This document shows, piece by piece, positions 1-8,529 of a stretch of DNA of 39,802 nt. Under the pieces are notes generated by a model. It was given only the letters and a program-made list of their open reading frames with translations, ran no database searches and was not told the DNA's origin. This DNA comes from Mariniblastus sp. (GTDB lineage Bacteria > Planctomycetota > Planctomycetia > Pirellulales > Pirellulaceae): contig JAKVBG010000031.1 in assembly GCA_022447605.1 (NCBI GenBank), forward strand, positions 6,711 through 46,512. The letters are read 5' to 3'. How positions within the stretch are numbered: position 1 is the first letter of the stretch; the number at the start of each line of letters is the position of its first letter. Position numbers and translations under genes: made by a program.

Positions 1-7
1 GCCCCCC

Positions 8-1399
8 TTATCCACCCCCCAGTTCCGTCAGCAGACGAATCAGCTCGATATCGTGTTTTGGCTGAATCGTTCTCACGTCGAGAACCAACCGATCGTTCTG
101 AATTCGACCGATGACAGCCGGGTCGCCCTGTCGCAGACGGTCGGCCAGGTTGTCCACCGAAATCGCTTCCGGTTCCAGCGCAAGACACCAGCTTTCGATC
201 TGCTGCGCCGGCACGCTTCCTCCGCCCAGCATGGACTGACACGGCTCGACCGCAACCGCTGAAAAACCAGGCAGGTGCCCAATCTGCTCGGCGATCTTAT
301 CGGCTCTCAACTTCAGGTTTTCACTCGACAGGCTGAGCATCCGCAACAACGGAATCTCGCATGCATCGAGATCCTGCTTTCGATAACCGACCAACGTCGC
401 CTTGAGCGCGGCCAGCGTCATCTTGCCAACCCGCATCGCCCGCATCAGTGGATGCCGGACAATCTGTTGCACATATTTTTTCTTGCCGACAATGATCCCA
501 CACTGGGGACCTCCCACCAGCTTGTCACCGCTAAACAGGACGACGTCTGCGCCCTGATTGATACTTTCTGAAACGACCGGTTCGTCGGTCAAACCAAACC
601 TGGAAAAATCGATCAGCGCACCGGATCCCACATCATCGATCACCGGCAGGTTATTCCGATGGCCGATCTGGACCATTTCGGCCAATGAGACGCTGCTGGA
701 AAATCCTACTACCTTGAAATTGCTCGGGTGGACCTTGAGCAAGGCTCCGGTATCTTCGCCGATCGCATTTTCATAATCCGCCGGGTGCGTCTTGTTGGTC
801 GTACCGACCTCCCGCAATCGACAACCACTGCAATGCATCACGTCCGGCAAGCGGTAGCTTCCACCAATCTCGATCAACTCGCCACGAGAAACGACAACCT
901 CCTGGCCTGCGGCCAAAGCTGCCAGGGTGAGCATCGTGGCAGCCGCGTTGTTGTTGACCACCGCCGCGGCTTCGGCACCAGTCAATTCACAGAGAATCCC
1001 CTCCACGGCCTGAATTCTTTGCCCACGGTTACCAGTTGCCAGGTCGAGCTCTACACTGGCATAACCGCCGGAAATATCGGCCACAGCCTCAATGGCCGGG
1101 CCGCCAAGGGGCGCTCGCCCGAGCCCCGTATGCAACAGAATCCCGGTCCCGTTGATGACCGGTCTCAGCACCGGCTGTTCCGACTGCTCCAGCCAGTCCG
1201 CCACCCGGGTTGCGATTTCGCTGGCCGTCGGGATCGACATTTCCTCGGTCGCTTTGGACGCCTGTTTTCGCAAGTCATCCAGGAAAGTCCGCACACCATC
1301 AGCGACGACGTTGTGATTGACCGTTTCAACCATTTTTTTGAGCGGTTCACTTTCGAGCAACTGGTTGACCGAGGGCAAGTTTCTCAAGGGATTCGGCAT
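8..1399 (-). CDS. selA: L-seryl-tRNA(Sec) selenium transferase (SelA)
   Basis: This PLP enzyme converts Ser-tRNA(Sec) to Sec-tRNA(Sec) using selenophosphate, the last step of bacterial selenocysteine synthesis in the cytoplasm. The 463-residue protein has the full family length. It has an N-terminal helical tRNA-binding part (about 1-70), the conserved PVINGTGILLHTGLGRAPL segment (about 80-98), and the PLP-lysine motif SGDKLVGGPQCG with Lys293. The CG-rich loop HCSGCRLREVGTTNKTH near 190-205 is also typical. No good Shine-Dalgarno is visible before the ATG. The gene ends 8 bases from the window edge, so a downstream partner (often selB) would lie outside. Its presence implies that the genome decodes some UGA as Sec, which supports the selenoprotein call at 14902-15513. 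Family assignment is near certain. Confidence 0.97.
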   Translation of the reverse strand: MPNPLRNLPSVNQLLESEPLKKMVETVNHNVVADGVRTFLDDLRKQASKATEEMSIPTASEIATRVADWLEQSEQPVLRPVINGTGILLHTGLGRAPLGGPAIEAVADISGGYASVELDLATGNRGQRIQAVEGILCELTGAEAAAVVNNNAAATMLTLAALAAGQEVVVSRGELIEIGGSYRLPDVMHCSGCRLREVGTTNKTHPADYENAIGEDTGALLKVHPSNFKVVGFSSSVSLAEMVQIGHRNNLPVIDDVGSGALIDFSRFGLTDEPVVSESINQGADVVLFSGDKLVGGPQCGIIVGKKKYVQQIVRHPLMRAMRVGKMTLAALKATLVGYRKQDLDACEIPLLRMLSLSSENLKLRADKIAEQIGHLPGFSAVAVEPCQSMLGGGSVPAQQIESWCLALEPEAISVDNLADRLRQGDPAVIGRIQNDRLVLDVRTIQPKHDIELIRLLTELGGG

Positions 1400-1593
1400 A
1401 CTGACAACCGTACAGGGTGGAGTTCGATAAGAGCGGGTAATCCTCTAGGTATAGGTTACCGTTTGCCGCCGTCGTCGTCGAGCGCGAAGCCACCGGGCAT
1501 CGTTCAAATACTCCGGGTTCGATGGGGAAAGCTGGTCGTTGACCCCCAATCAGAGCGCGGCACGCGGACCATCTGTTGGACTCACTCGTCCGA

Positions 1594-2004
1594 TCACGGT
1601 CCGTTTTCGCCCGACAAATCGCTGGCAGGCGAGGAAGATGAGGCGGCGGTTGGAGAGTAACCCGACTCCGGGCTACCCAGCGACTCTTCAATCACAGGGG
1701 CCGCCTCGAGAGGGATGGAACCGACTTCCATCTCCCTCACCCGAGCTTCCATCTCTTTGCCCGGTTTGAACGTCACCACGTATTTCTCCGGGACCTGAAC
1801 CTTGTCGCCGGTCCGCGGATTGCGAGCATTCCTGGCCGCCCGTTTTTTGACTTCAAACACGCCAAAATTACGCAATTCTATCCGACCTTCCGTAACCAAC
1901 GTCTCAATGATGGCATCGAACGTGCGTTGGACGATCTCCTTGGTCCTCAATTGCGTCTCACCCATTTCTTCGGAGATCGTCTTTACGATTTCCTTTTTAG
2001 TCAT
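1594..2004 (-). CDS. HU/IHF-family DNA-binding protein with acidic Ser/Pro-rich tail
   Basis: This is a nucleoid-associated DNA-bending protein that acts as a dimer. Residues 1-92 form a complete HU/IHF fold: the helical start [15 protein letters not shown], the [16 protein letters not shown] beta segment, the DNA-contacting arm [17 protein letters not shown] and the closing FKPGKEME. The remaining roughly 45 residues are rich in Glu, Ser, Pro and Ala and are not part of the fold, so the protein is longer (136 residues) than the usual 90-100. An AAGGAG ribosome site lies 8 bases before the ATG. A strong promoter sits further upstream (2067-2095). I cannot say from sequence whether it is an HU or an IHF subunit. 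Confidence 0.93.
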   Translation of the reverse strand: MTKKEIVKTISEEMGETQLRTKEIVQRTFDAIIETLVTEGRIELRNFGVFEVKKRAARNARNPRTGDKVQVPEKYVVTFKPGKEMEARVREMEVGSIPLEAAPVIEESLGSPESGYSPTAASSSSPASDLSGENGP

Positions 2005-2066
2005 GGCTATGGCTCCTTGAATCGGGAGTGGCTACCGATCGGTCGAGGTTCTCAAGAATCCGCTTA

Positions 2067-2095
2067 AGTGTATAAGCCACAACGATTAATGTCAA
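2067..2095 (-). promoter_or_regulatory. Sigma70-type promoter of the HU gene
   Basis: On the minus strand a perfect -35 TTGACA (2090-2095) and a -10 TACACT (2067-2072) are separated by 17 bases. They lie about 65 bases upstream of the HU-family start codon. The same -10 hexamer is used in the proposed rpmF promoter. Confidence 0.7.
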
Positions 2096-2104
2096 CAAAT
2101 CACC

Positions 2105-2505
2105 GGTGTCCGTACCGTCTTTTTGACCCCTTTAACGGCGGTTTCTACGTCCCTTCCCCAATATGGTTCTGGGAATCTCCGGTTTTTTCCTCCCCAGCCG
2201 CTGGGCCAACCGTTGAGTCGTTCCCTTCGCGCCCACTCCTTCAGCTCTGTCAAACCGGGGAACGGTACCCTCTTCCACACTCGAAGCGGACGTCTCCCCG
2301 AAATAAATCGACTGCTGAGGCGAGACGGAAACAGGCGTTGCCTAAACGCACCACCGCCCAAAACCAAAACTGTTTTCTGTTTGGAAAGGGCCCGGCTTCC
2401 CGCTTTATCGGCATAAGGTTTTTTGACGACGTTGACGTCGGCCGTTCTTCGGCGGACGTCCCTTTTCAAAAACGTTCCCCAGGGAACCGCTTCTCACAGC
2501 GCGCC
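2105..2505. other. Intergenic region between divergent HU and RTX genes
   Basis: About 400 bases separate the HU promoter from the RTX-protein start. Open frames exist on both strands but their translations are Arg/Pro-rich and resemble no protein family, so I do not call a gene. The part near 2420-2490 has short GACGT and ACGTC inverted motifs and may carry the RTX gene promoter, but no convincing -35/-10 pair was found. Confidence 0.4.
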
Positions 2506-2510
2506 CAACC

Positions 2511-4370
2511 ATGTCTTACTCTCATCGACCCACCAGGGATCTGCTCCGTTACGAAAGCCTGGAATCCCGACAACTGCTGGCCGTTTGGGTGACCCTGGAG
2601 GCGGGAAATTTAAGAATCCAGGGAGATGCAGGAAACAACCAGGTCACGGTCTCGCAATCGCTAACCCACGAGTCAGTCGAGGTATGGGTAGAGGGCCAGA
2701 CCCTTCACCAGTTCGACAGCACCCAGATCCATCATGTTTTTTTCCTGGGGGGCAATGGAGACGACCTGTTTGTCAATTCGACCGATCTACCCACCGATGC
2801 GAGAGGCCACGCCGGAAACGATTCGCTCACTAGTGGGAACGGCGACGATCTGCTCATCGGTGGCCCCGGCGCCGACGTGATATCTTCAACGGGGGGATCC
2901 AACAAGCTGATCGGCGGCCCCGGAGATGACCATATCCACGGAGGGCAGGGGACTGACCTGGTGTTCGGTGGCCAAGACAACGACACGATTCGCGGGGGCC
3001 AGGGGGATGACATCCTGTACGGCGATTGGGGGGACGATCTCCTGTACGGAGAATTGGGCGACGACCTGATTCTCGGCTATACCGGCGCCGACACGATTTA
3101 CGGACAGGGCGGTAACGACCGGCTGTATGGACAGGCCGACAACGATTCGGTCTTCGGGGGAACGGGGGACGATATCGTGCGGGGCGGCAAACACGACGAT
3201 TTTCTGGAGGGGAACGATGGCCATGACTACATGATGGGCGACCTGGGCGATGACCAGATGCACGGCGGGCTGGGTGTCGACGTGCTGTACGGCTACGACG
3301 GGAGCGACTACCTCCGAGGCGGAGGAGGGAATGATCGCCTGTATGGGCAGGCAGGGAGCGACGACCTGGGCGGGGGGGAGGGGGACGACCTGCTCCGGGG
3401 CGGCAGCGATGACGACTTGCTGCAAGGGATGGAAGGAAATGATCGCCTCGGCTGCGACGAGGGTGACGACGTCGCCTACGGCGGTCCTGGAGACGATGTC
3501 CTGCTGGGCAACGAGGGCGCGGACCACCTCGATGGCCAGAGTGGAGCGGACCTGATCTACGGTCATGCGGACAACGATCTGCTGCGGGGCGGGGCCGACA
3601 ACGACATCCTGTGGGGCGGCAATGGCGCCGACAGCCTGTTCGGTGGTAAAACCGACGACATGGACCGGTTATGGGGCGAGGGGGATGACGATCGTTTCCT
3701 CGTCCAGCCTGGCGACGACGTCCGCGACCTGACACCGCTCGACGCCCAACTGCTATTCGTCAACCACAGCGGCGACTGGTCGGACAAGGAGATTGAAGTT
3801 CTCGACCTGGGCTTTGCACAGTTGCATGAGCGGACCCAGAACACTCGCCTGTTGAAGGACCCGTTGCCCACCGGACCTTTGACGTTTTACAAAGAGTCGT
3901 TGAATTACTTGGGCAATGCCCTCGCCGTCAACTCGTGGCAGTGGACCTCCAACGGCTGGACGACCAGCTATAGCCGCCAGATTCGTTTTGCCGAATGGAG
4001 CGAGCTATCCGAATCGCAAAACCGGTTGCGGCAATCGACCGTGATCCACGAAATTGCCCACAACTGGGACAGCGAGCTGGAATTGACGAGGGTCAATGCC
4101 GGCTGGAGCGGCAGGGCCAACAGTTTCCAACAGCTGAGCCATTGGACCACCATCCCCCATGCCGGCATGCCTTTCATTCCATCGCTCGACGGTCAGTGGT
4201 GGTACCTGCCCACGTCGGCCGACGGTTTTGCCAGAGAGTATGGAAAGACCAACCCGTATGAGGATCTGGCGACCGTTTGGGAACATTATTTTTCCGGTCA
4301 AACGGCCCTCGACCCCGGCCTGCAATCGAAACTGGATTATGTTCACCAACTGTTTGATGACTTGGCTTAG
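2511..4370 (+). CDS. RTX-repeat protein with C-terminal HExxH metallopeptidase-like domain
   Basis: This 619-residue protein is probably secreted or surface-bound. It begins with LRYESLESRQLLAV (about 12-25), a planctomycete leader resembling the LEPR-XLL motif. Residues about 75-395 are an almost unbroken run of RTX/hemolysin-type nonapeptides (GGxGxDxLx, for example GGPGDDHIHGG and GGQGDDILYG) that bind calcium in a parallel beta-roll. The C-terminal 200 residues are different and hold TVIHEIAHNWD, with His513, Glu514 and His517 as a zinc-type HExxH. They also hold NPYEDLATVWEHYF (Glu584, Asp585), which resembles the NPxEDFAE third-ligand motif of lethal-factor-like (M34/ATLF) peptidases. 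Extracellular proteolysis is inferred from these motifs. Secretion route and substrate are unknown. Confidence 0.85.
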   Translation: MSYSHRPTRDLLRYESLESRQLLAVWVTLEAGNLRIQGDAGNNQVTVSQSLTHESVEVWVEGQTLHQFDSTQIHHVFFLGGNGDDLFVNSTDLPTDARGHAGNDSLTSGNGDDLLIGGPGADVISSTGGSNKLIGGPGDDHIHGGQGTDLVFGGQDNDTIRGGQGDDILYGDWGDDLLYGELGDDLILGYTGADTIYGQGGNDRLYGQADNDSVFGGTGDDIVRGGKHDDFLEGNDGHDYMMGDLGDDQMHGGLGVDVLYGYDGSDYLRGGGGNDRLYGQAGSDDLGGGEGDDLLRGGSDDDLLQGMEGNDRLGCDEGDDVAYGGPGDDVLLGNEGADHLDGQSGADLIYGHADNDLLRGGADNDILWGGNGADSLFGGKTDDMDRLWGEGDDDRFLVQPGDDVRDLTPLDAQLLFVNHSGDWSDKEIEVLDLGFAQLHERTQNTRLLKDPLPTGPLTFYKESLNYLGNALAVNSWQWTSNGWTTSYSRQIRFAEWSELSESQNRLRQSTVIHEIAHNWDSELELTRVNAGWSGRANSFQQLSHWTTIPHAGMPFIPSLDGQWWYLPTSADGFAREYGKTNPYEDLATVWEHYFSGQTALDPGLQSKLDYVHQLFDDLA

Positions 4371-4588
4371 CAGAAGCCCCACAGGAAGCTCGCTGAACCC
4401 CTCGATTAACCCAAAACGTATCGGACTCACCCCGAACGACGGCATTTCATCAACTGCAGACAGACTGCAGCTCCCCGCATCCTCCGCTGATCCGTCAGGT
4501 GGTCTCTACTGGCGCGTCTAAGCCACGGTCATCAGTGACCCGGCGAGTTCCTCAACCGGGTGACGTTACCCCGAGCCTGGCGGAAACA

Positions 4589-6046
4589 CTAAACCCAGAT
4601 ATCGGAGGTGCTGTCCCCACCGGGGAACCGAATTTCATGAGCGCGTGCCGCGCCCCCCGGCTCCTTGCCGAAATCGACCATGAAATCTTCGTTCAGCTCG
4701 AGGCCCCCGGTCTCGGTATTGCAATCAAGCTGCAGCAGATACGAGCCCTGCTTAGCCATCTCCGGGTAAAACTGGTTATCCCACGGGCTGTACAACGAGT
4801 TGGTGACATACAAACGTTTTCCGTCCAGGCTGAGCTGCAACATCTGGGGTCCACCGCCCAGCGGCTGTCCCTGGGCCGTCGCTTTTTTGCCAATCACGCC
4901 TCCCAACCAGACCTGGCCGGTCAATTTGGGATGGGCCGGGTCACTCACGTCGTACTGGCGAAGATCGCCATGCAACCAGTTGGAGAAGTAGAGAAACCGG
5001 TCGTCCAGCGACAGGACGAGGTCGGTGATCAAACCGGGGACCGGGAACGGCCAACCTTCCTGTTCCACCGACTCAACCGCGATCACATTGTCGGCCTTCC
5101 ACTGATCTCCCTGTTTATACCAATGCCAGATCGTGCTACTCAGGGCGGCGCCCACGAAACCATGGGTACTGTCCGGGTTATGGTGGAACCGAACCTCCAA
5201 GGGGATCAGGCCCTCCTCGCCCAGGTCGATCGACTGTTCAATTTTACGCTCTTTCCAGTTCCAGAAATTCAATTGCCGTCCGTACTTGCCCGCCGCTACG
5301 TCGGCTGGATTAAAACCTTTGGAAACCGTGTTGGGCGCACCCCACTCGCTCGAAATCATCACGTTATGCCGGGGCTGATACCAGAAATCGTAGTTGAACT
5401 TCATGCCGGTCGCATCGTTTTCCCAGCGACCCATGATGTTGAAATCGGAATCCATCAACATGAAGCCACCCGGCGCGTTCCCCTGAGCATCGCCCAGCAT
5501 CGAAACCATCACGTGACCATCGGCCAGGCAGTGGACGGTGTGAGGCGCCGACAGACCTGTTTTTGCCTTGACCACTTCCGGCTCAATCACCTTGTGCATC
5601 TTGGGCTGCCGGGGGTCTTCCGTATCGACGATATGAATACGTCCGGACGTGATGCCGGGCAGGACGATGAAACGTCGGTGGGAGCCATCCTCTCCGTGAC
5701 AACTGCTACAGGCGTTCCAGCCGAAGTGATGGAGTTCATCACCCACGTTGGGCATCGGCAAACGACTGATTACTTGCCCATACTGGGCCGAACTCGGATC
5801 GACATCGACCGTGGCCAGGTAATCCGGCTTCTTGACCGGCGTACCGGCGTAGATCGCGGGCACGTAAGCAACCGTCTCTGGCGGAGACTTGATGGCATCC
5901 TGAACCGTCGCGTACATCCGATCACAACAACCGGGGGCCGTATCATCCCAGGAATAAGGGGCGCCAAAAACAGGCTGCCCCATTTGACCAACGGATGCCA
6001 AAGCGGTGGTTGCGACCGTCGTTTTCAGGAAATCTCGGCGTTTCAT
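4589..6046 (-). CDS. Selenium-binding protein 56 family (methanethiol oxidase-like), exported
   Basis: This is a homologue of the SBP56/SELENBP1 family, whose characterised members oxidise methanethiol to formaldehyde, sulfide and peroxide. The N-terminus MKRRDFLKTTVATTALASVG is a twin-arginine (Tat) signal, so the folded protein should be exported. The family hallmark HHFGWNACSSCHG is intact (Cys113 and Cys116 from this start), as are PHTVHCLADGHVMVSMLGD and the closing AHEIRFPGGDSTSDIWV. Two adjacent ATGs exist (6049 and 6046). AAGGAG lies 6 bases before the second, which I prefer; a further in-frame ATG lies at 6070. 'Selenium-binding' reflects the vertebrate history of the family and does not mean that it contains selenocysteine: no in-frame TGA is present. 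Confidence 0.93.
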   Translation of the reverse strand: MKRRDFLKTTVATTALASVGQMGQPVFGAPYSWDDTAPGCCDRMYATVQDAIKSPPETVAYVPAIYAGTPVKKPDYLATVDVDPSSAQYGQVISRLPMPNVGDELHHFGWNACSSCHGEDGSHRRFIVLPGITSGRIHIVDTEDPRQPKMHKVIEPEVVKAKTGLSAPHTVHCLADGHVMVSMLGDAQGNAPGGFMLMDSDFNIMGRWENDATGMKFNYDFWYQPRHNVMISSEWGAPNTVSKGFNPADVAAGKYGRQLNFWNWKERKIEQSIDLGEEGLIPLEVRFHHNPDSTHGFVGAALSSTIWHWYKQGDQWKADNVIAVESVEQEGWPFPVPGLITDLVLSLDDRFLYFSNWLHGDLRQYDVSDPAHPKLTGQVWLGGVIGKKATAQGQPLGGGPQMLQLSLDGKRLYVTNSLYSPWDNQFYPEMAKQGSYLLQLDCNTETGGLELNEDFMVDFGKEPGGAARAHEIRFPGGDSTSDIWV

Positions 6047-6262
6047 CATGTGCTCCTTACTGATTTTCACTGCGGTTGAGCATCATTCTACACGTCAGGC
6101 ATCCAGCCCGGCTAGTGCCACGACACCCGCTCCACGGTACTCATTTTTTCGCGGTTTCTTCTGCTTACCACCGCAAAATTCTTCCCTCTGCTGCATTAGC
6201 CATTACGATGATTCGTATGGGCTTCCACTTCCCGCCCTTTGTAAGCTGTTTCGCTCTCAGCC

Positions 6263-6658
6263 ATGAGTATCCAGAAAATTTTATATATCGAGGACGAAGA
6301 CGACATTCGAACCGTCGTCTCGATGATCCTGTCCAACCAGGGGATCGTAGTGAAAGCGTACGCCTGCAGCCAGGAAGCGATCGATTCTTCCCTGGAATTC
6401 TCCCCTGACCTGCTTTTGCTGGACATCTCGATGCCCCACAAAGATGGCTTTGAGACGCTGGCCGAATTGAGACAGCGGCCCGGCTACCAAAACGTACCGG
6501 CCGTTTTCATGACGGCCCAGTCCGATCCGTGCCCGGAAAAGCTCGACACGTTTCAACCGGTCGCCGTCATCATGAAGCCATTTGACCCGAGCAACCTGAA
6601 ACGTGAACTCGATTCGATCTTTGAGTCGATGCCCCTGGAGGATCGCGGGAACGCCTAA
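6263..6658 (+). CDS. Single-domain response regulator (CheY-like receiver)
   Basis: This 131-residue protein is a bare receiver domain with no output domain. It shows the phosphorylation pocket: acidic Asp11 and Glu12 (YIEDEDD), phospho-acceptor Asp54 in LLLLDISMPHKDG, Thr84 in FMTAQS, and Lys105 followed by Pro in VIMKPFDP. It would relay phosphate from a histidine kinase or bind a partner protein. No kinase gene is adjacent, so its partner is elsewhere. It is flanked by the divergent SBP56 gene and the convergent S51 peptidase gene. Confidence 0.95.
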   Translation: MSIQKILYIEDEDDIRTVVSMILSNQGIVVKAYACSQEAIDSSLEFSPDLLLLDISMPHKDGFETLAELRQRPGYQNVPAVFMTAQSDPCPEKLDTFQPVAVIMKPFDPSNLKRELDSIFESMPLEDRGNA

Positions 6659-6691
6659 CAGCGGGGCATCGCACAAGGCGACCGGTCAATC

Positions 6692-8392
6692 TCATTCATC
6701 GGTCGACTCCTGCGGCACGGCAATCCGTTTTTCCAGGTCATAAACCTCTCCCTGCTCCAGGGCAACATAATCCGGCTGGTCGGGAATCACGGCTTGATTC
6801 CGGTCATAGAAAAACGCGCGGCCCTCGCCCACGACCTCGGCCGTGGACCCTTTGACCAGGAGCGCAGTCTTCTCATCCAGCCCGATCCCCAACAGTTGCG
6901 GGAATGCATCGACCAGCGAGCTCATATCTTTCTGCCTGCGACGTTGACTGAAATGCTGATCGATCGCCACACCCGCGAGGAAGCCGAGGCCCCCACGCTC
7001 GTAACCGTCGACCATGATATCAAAGTTGCCCAAGGGGTTGGCTCGGGCCAGGTAACGCGCCTGGATCGACGCCCCGGCCGACGATCCACCGACGACGCCT
7101 CCCCGTTCGACCACCTGCTTCATCAGGCGATGAGCTTGCGTCCCGTAGTACGAATCGGAAAAATTCCATTGACGTCCCCCGCCATACCAGATGCCGGTCG
7201 CCTCGCGCAGGGGCTCCAGGAAGGCCTCATCCGTATCGGCCTGGACCCGGTCCTTGGTATGCAACTGGACCGCCGAGGCAGCACCCAATTCCAGCCAACG
7301 GTCGAGGAGGCGCTGGCTGACTGGCACCTCGTCAAACTCCGAACAGGGCACATAGACCAACTTCGCCTGGGGGCCGCCGGCCAATTCCACAAATTTTTCC
7401 ATCAACCCCTCCGGCATCCCACCTCCGCCCACGATCACCAGGCTGCCATTTTCCACGTACGGTTTGGGGGGATCCGCTGGCGGAAACGGGGCCAACGTTC
7501 GGTCGATCGCGTCCCGCCGCCAGGCCGTCAAATCAAGCAGTTGCCGATACGGGTTGATTCGTCGTTGACCCAACGCGCCAACTCGGAGCACTCTTCGACG
7601 AACCGGTTCGTCTGCATTGGCGGGCAGATAAAACAGGCCTGGTTCACCGTACGCGCGCATCTTGCGGCCATTCAGCACGACGATCGCCCCCGCCGGGATC
7701 CCCACGCCCACCCTGCGTGGCAAAAGGGTCAAGGCGCTGATCATCTGCCGTTCATGCGCCGGTTCAAATCGGCACCCGATCAGGCAATCTGGCACCAGGT
7801 TCAGCCCGTTTGCCACGTGTGGGAACTTTCCCGCTTGATCGACCGGTTGAAATGCCATCTGGCCCAGCCAGGGACTCAGCGCCGCATCGGCAAACAGAAT
7901 GCCACCCTGGTCGATAAATTCTCTCATCGGATCGGCCAACTGTTGCAAAACCTTCGACCGCAAGGGCGACAACGGTTGATCGAAGGATCCACTCGAGGTT
8001 ACCCAGAGACCGTGAACGCCGTCCAGGTCCAACGGCTTGTCGGACTCGAAACCGATCGAATCGGCCTCGACACCATCCGGCCATTCCAACCTCGTTGCCG
8101 GCGCTCCCAGCGAGATTTGCAGCACTTTCGGCACAGCGTCGCCGGAGCGACGCCTGACCCGATCGAGAAAGAAACCGATCGTTCCCTCGGGCAACTCTGC
8201 AGAACCGGCCATCATCACCTGGCCGTTGATTTTCAAGTCGACTGGCCACACGTCGAACGACTCATCCAAACGGGCGGCGGCCTGGGGTTCCTGCCCCGAC
8301 TCCGCTTCCTGACCGACGGCTGACGGCGCCGCAAACACCATTAACAGGACAAAAACGATCGAGAACTTACGCCATGCACCAGAGCACATCAT
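6692..8392 (-). CDS. Secreted peptidase S51 (cyanophycinase-like) with degenerate N-terminal repeat of the domain
   Basis: The C-terminal half is a peptidase S51/cyanophycinase-type domain. It opens with GSLVIVGGGGMPEGLMEKF and has GIWYGGGRQWNFS and the nucleophile elbow VVGGSSAGASI (Ser438 from this start), followed by GVAIDQHFSQR. The N-terminal half, about residues 60-310, follows the same order of motifs but lacks the serine: GLWVTSSGSFD, then QGGILFADAALS where the active-site elbow should be, then CLIGCRFEPAHERQM. This suggests an internal duplication with one dead copy. I chose the ATG at 8392 because GGGAG lies 8 bases upstream and it gives a compact signal peptide (KFSIVFVLLMVFAAPSAVGQ). 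Substrate is unknown; planctomycetes need not make cyanophycin. Confidence 0.88.
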   Translation of the reverse strand: MMCSGAWRKFSIVFVLLMVFAAPSAVGQEAESGQEPQAAARLDESFDVWPVDLKINGQVMMAGSAELPEGTIGFFLDRVRRRSGDAVPKVLQISLGAPATRLEWPDGVEADSIGFESDKPLDLDGVHGLWVTSSGSFDQPLSPLRSKVLQQLADPMREFIDQGGILFADAALSPWLGQMAFQPVDQAGKFPHVANGLNLVPDCLIGCRFEPAHERQMISALTLLPRRVGVGIPAGAIVVLNGRKMRAYGEPGLFYLPANADEPVRRRVLRVGALGQRRINPYRQLLDLTAWRRDAIDRTLAPFPPADPPKPYVENGSLVIVGGGGMPEGLMEKFVELAGGPQAKLVYVPCSEFDEVPVSQRLLDRWLELGAASAVQLHTKDRVQADTDEAFLEPLREATGIWYGGGRQWNFSDSYYGTQAHRLMKQVVERGGVVGGSSAGASIQARYLARANPLGNFDIMVDGYERGGLGFLAGVAIDQHFSQRRRQKDMSSLVDAFPQLLGIGLDEKTALLVKGSTAEVVGEGRAFFYDRNQAVIPDQPDYVALEQGEVYDLEKRIAVPQESTDE

Positions 8393-8529
8393 GAAACCAA
8401 CTCCCATTCTGCAAAATGCCGCACCACGCTGGCGGCCAGTCACTGATCATATCGCAAACCGGCCAATTCGCAGAGAAGGGACAACGAGATGAGCAGCGGC
8501 CCCCTCAAAAAGTCGCCCCCGAATCCTGG

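Noticed and set aside
728..1660. Plus-strand frame of 310 codons opposite selA
   Set aside because: Antisense of selA. The translation is Arg/His/Pro-rich with no family match.
2092..2469. Minus-strand frame of 125 codons upstream of the RTX gene
   Set aside because: It overlaps the HU promoter, has no family resemblance and no ribosome site.
3000..3680. Repeated DNA in the RTX gene considered as a CRISPR or satellite array
   Set aside because: The periodicity is 27 bases and in frame, and it encodes degenerate GGxGxD nonapeptides. There are no constant repeats with unique spacers.
4499..6079. Long plus-strand frame (526 codons) opposite the SBP56 gene
   Set aside because: It is the antisense shadow of a clear family member, and its translation has no recognisable domain.
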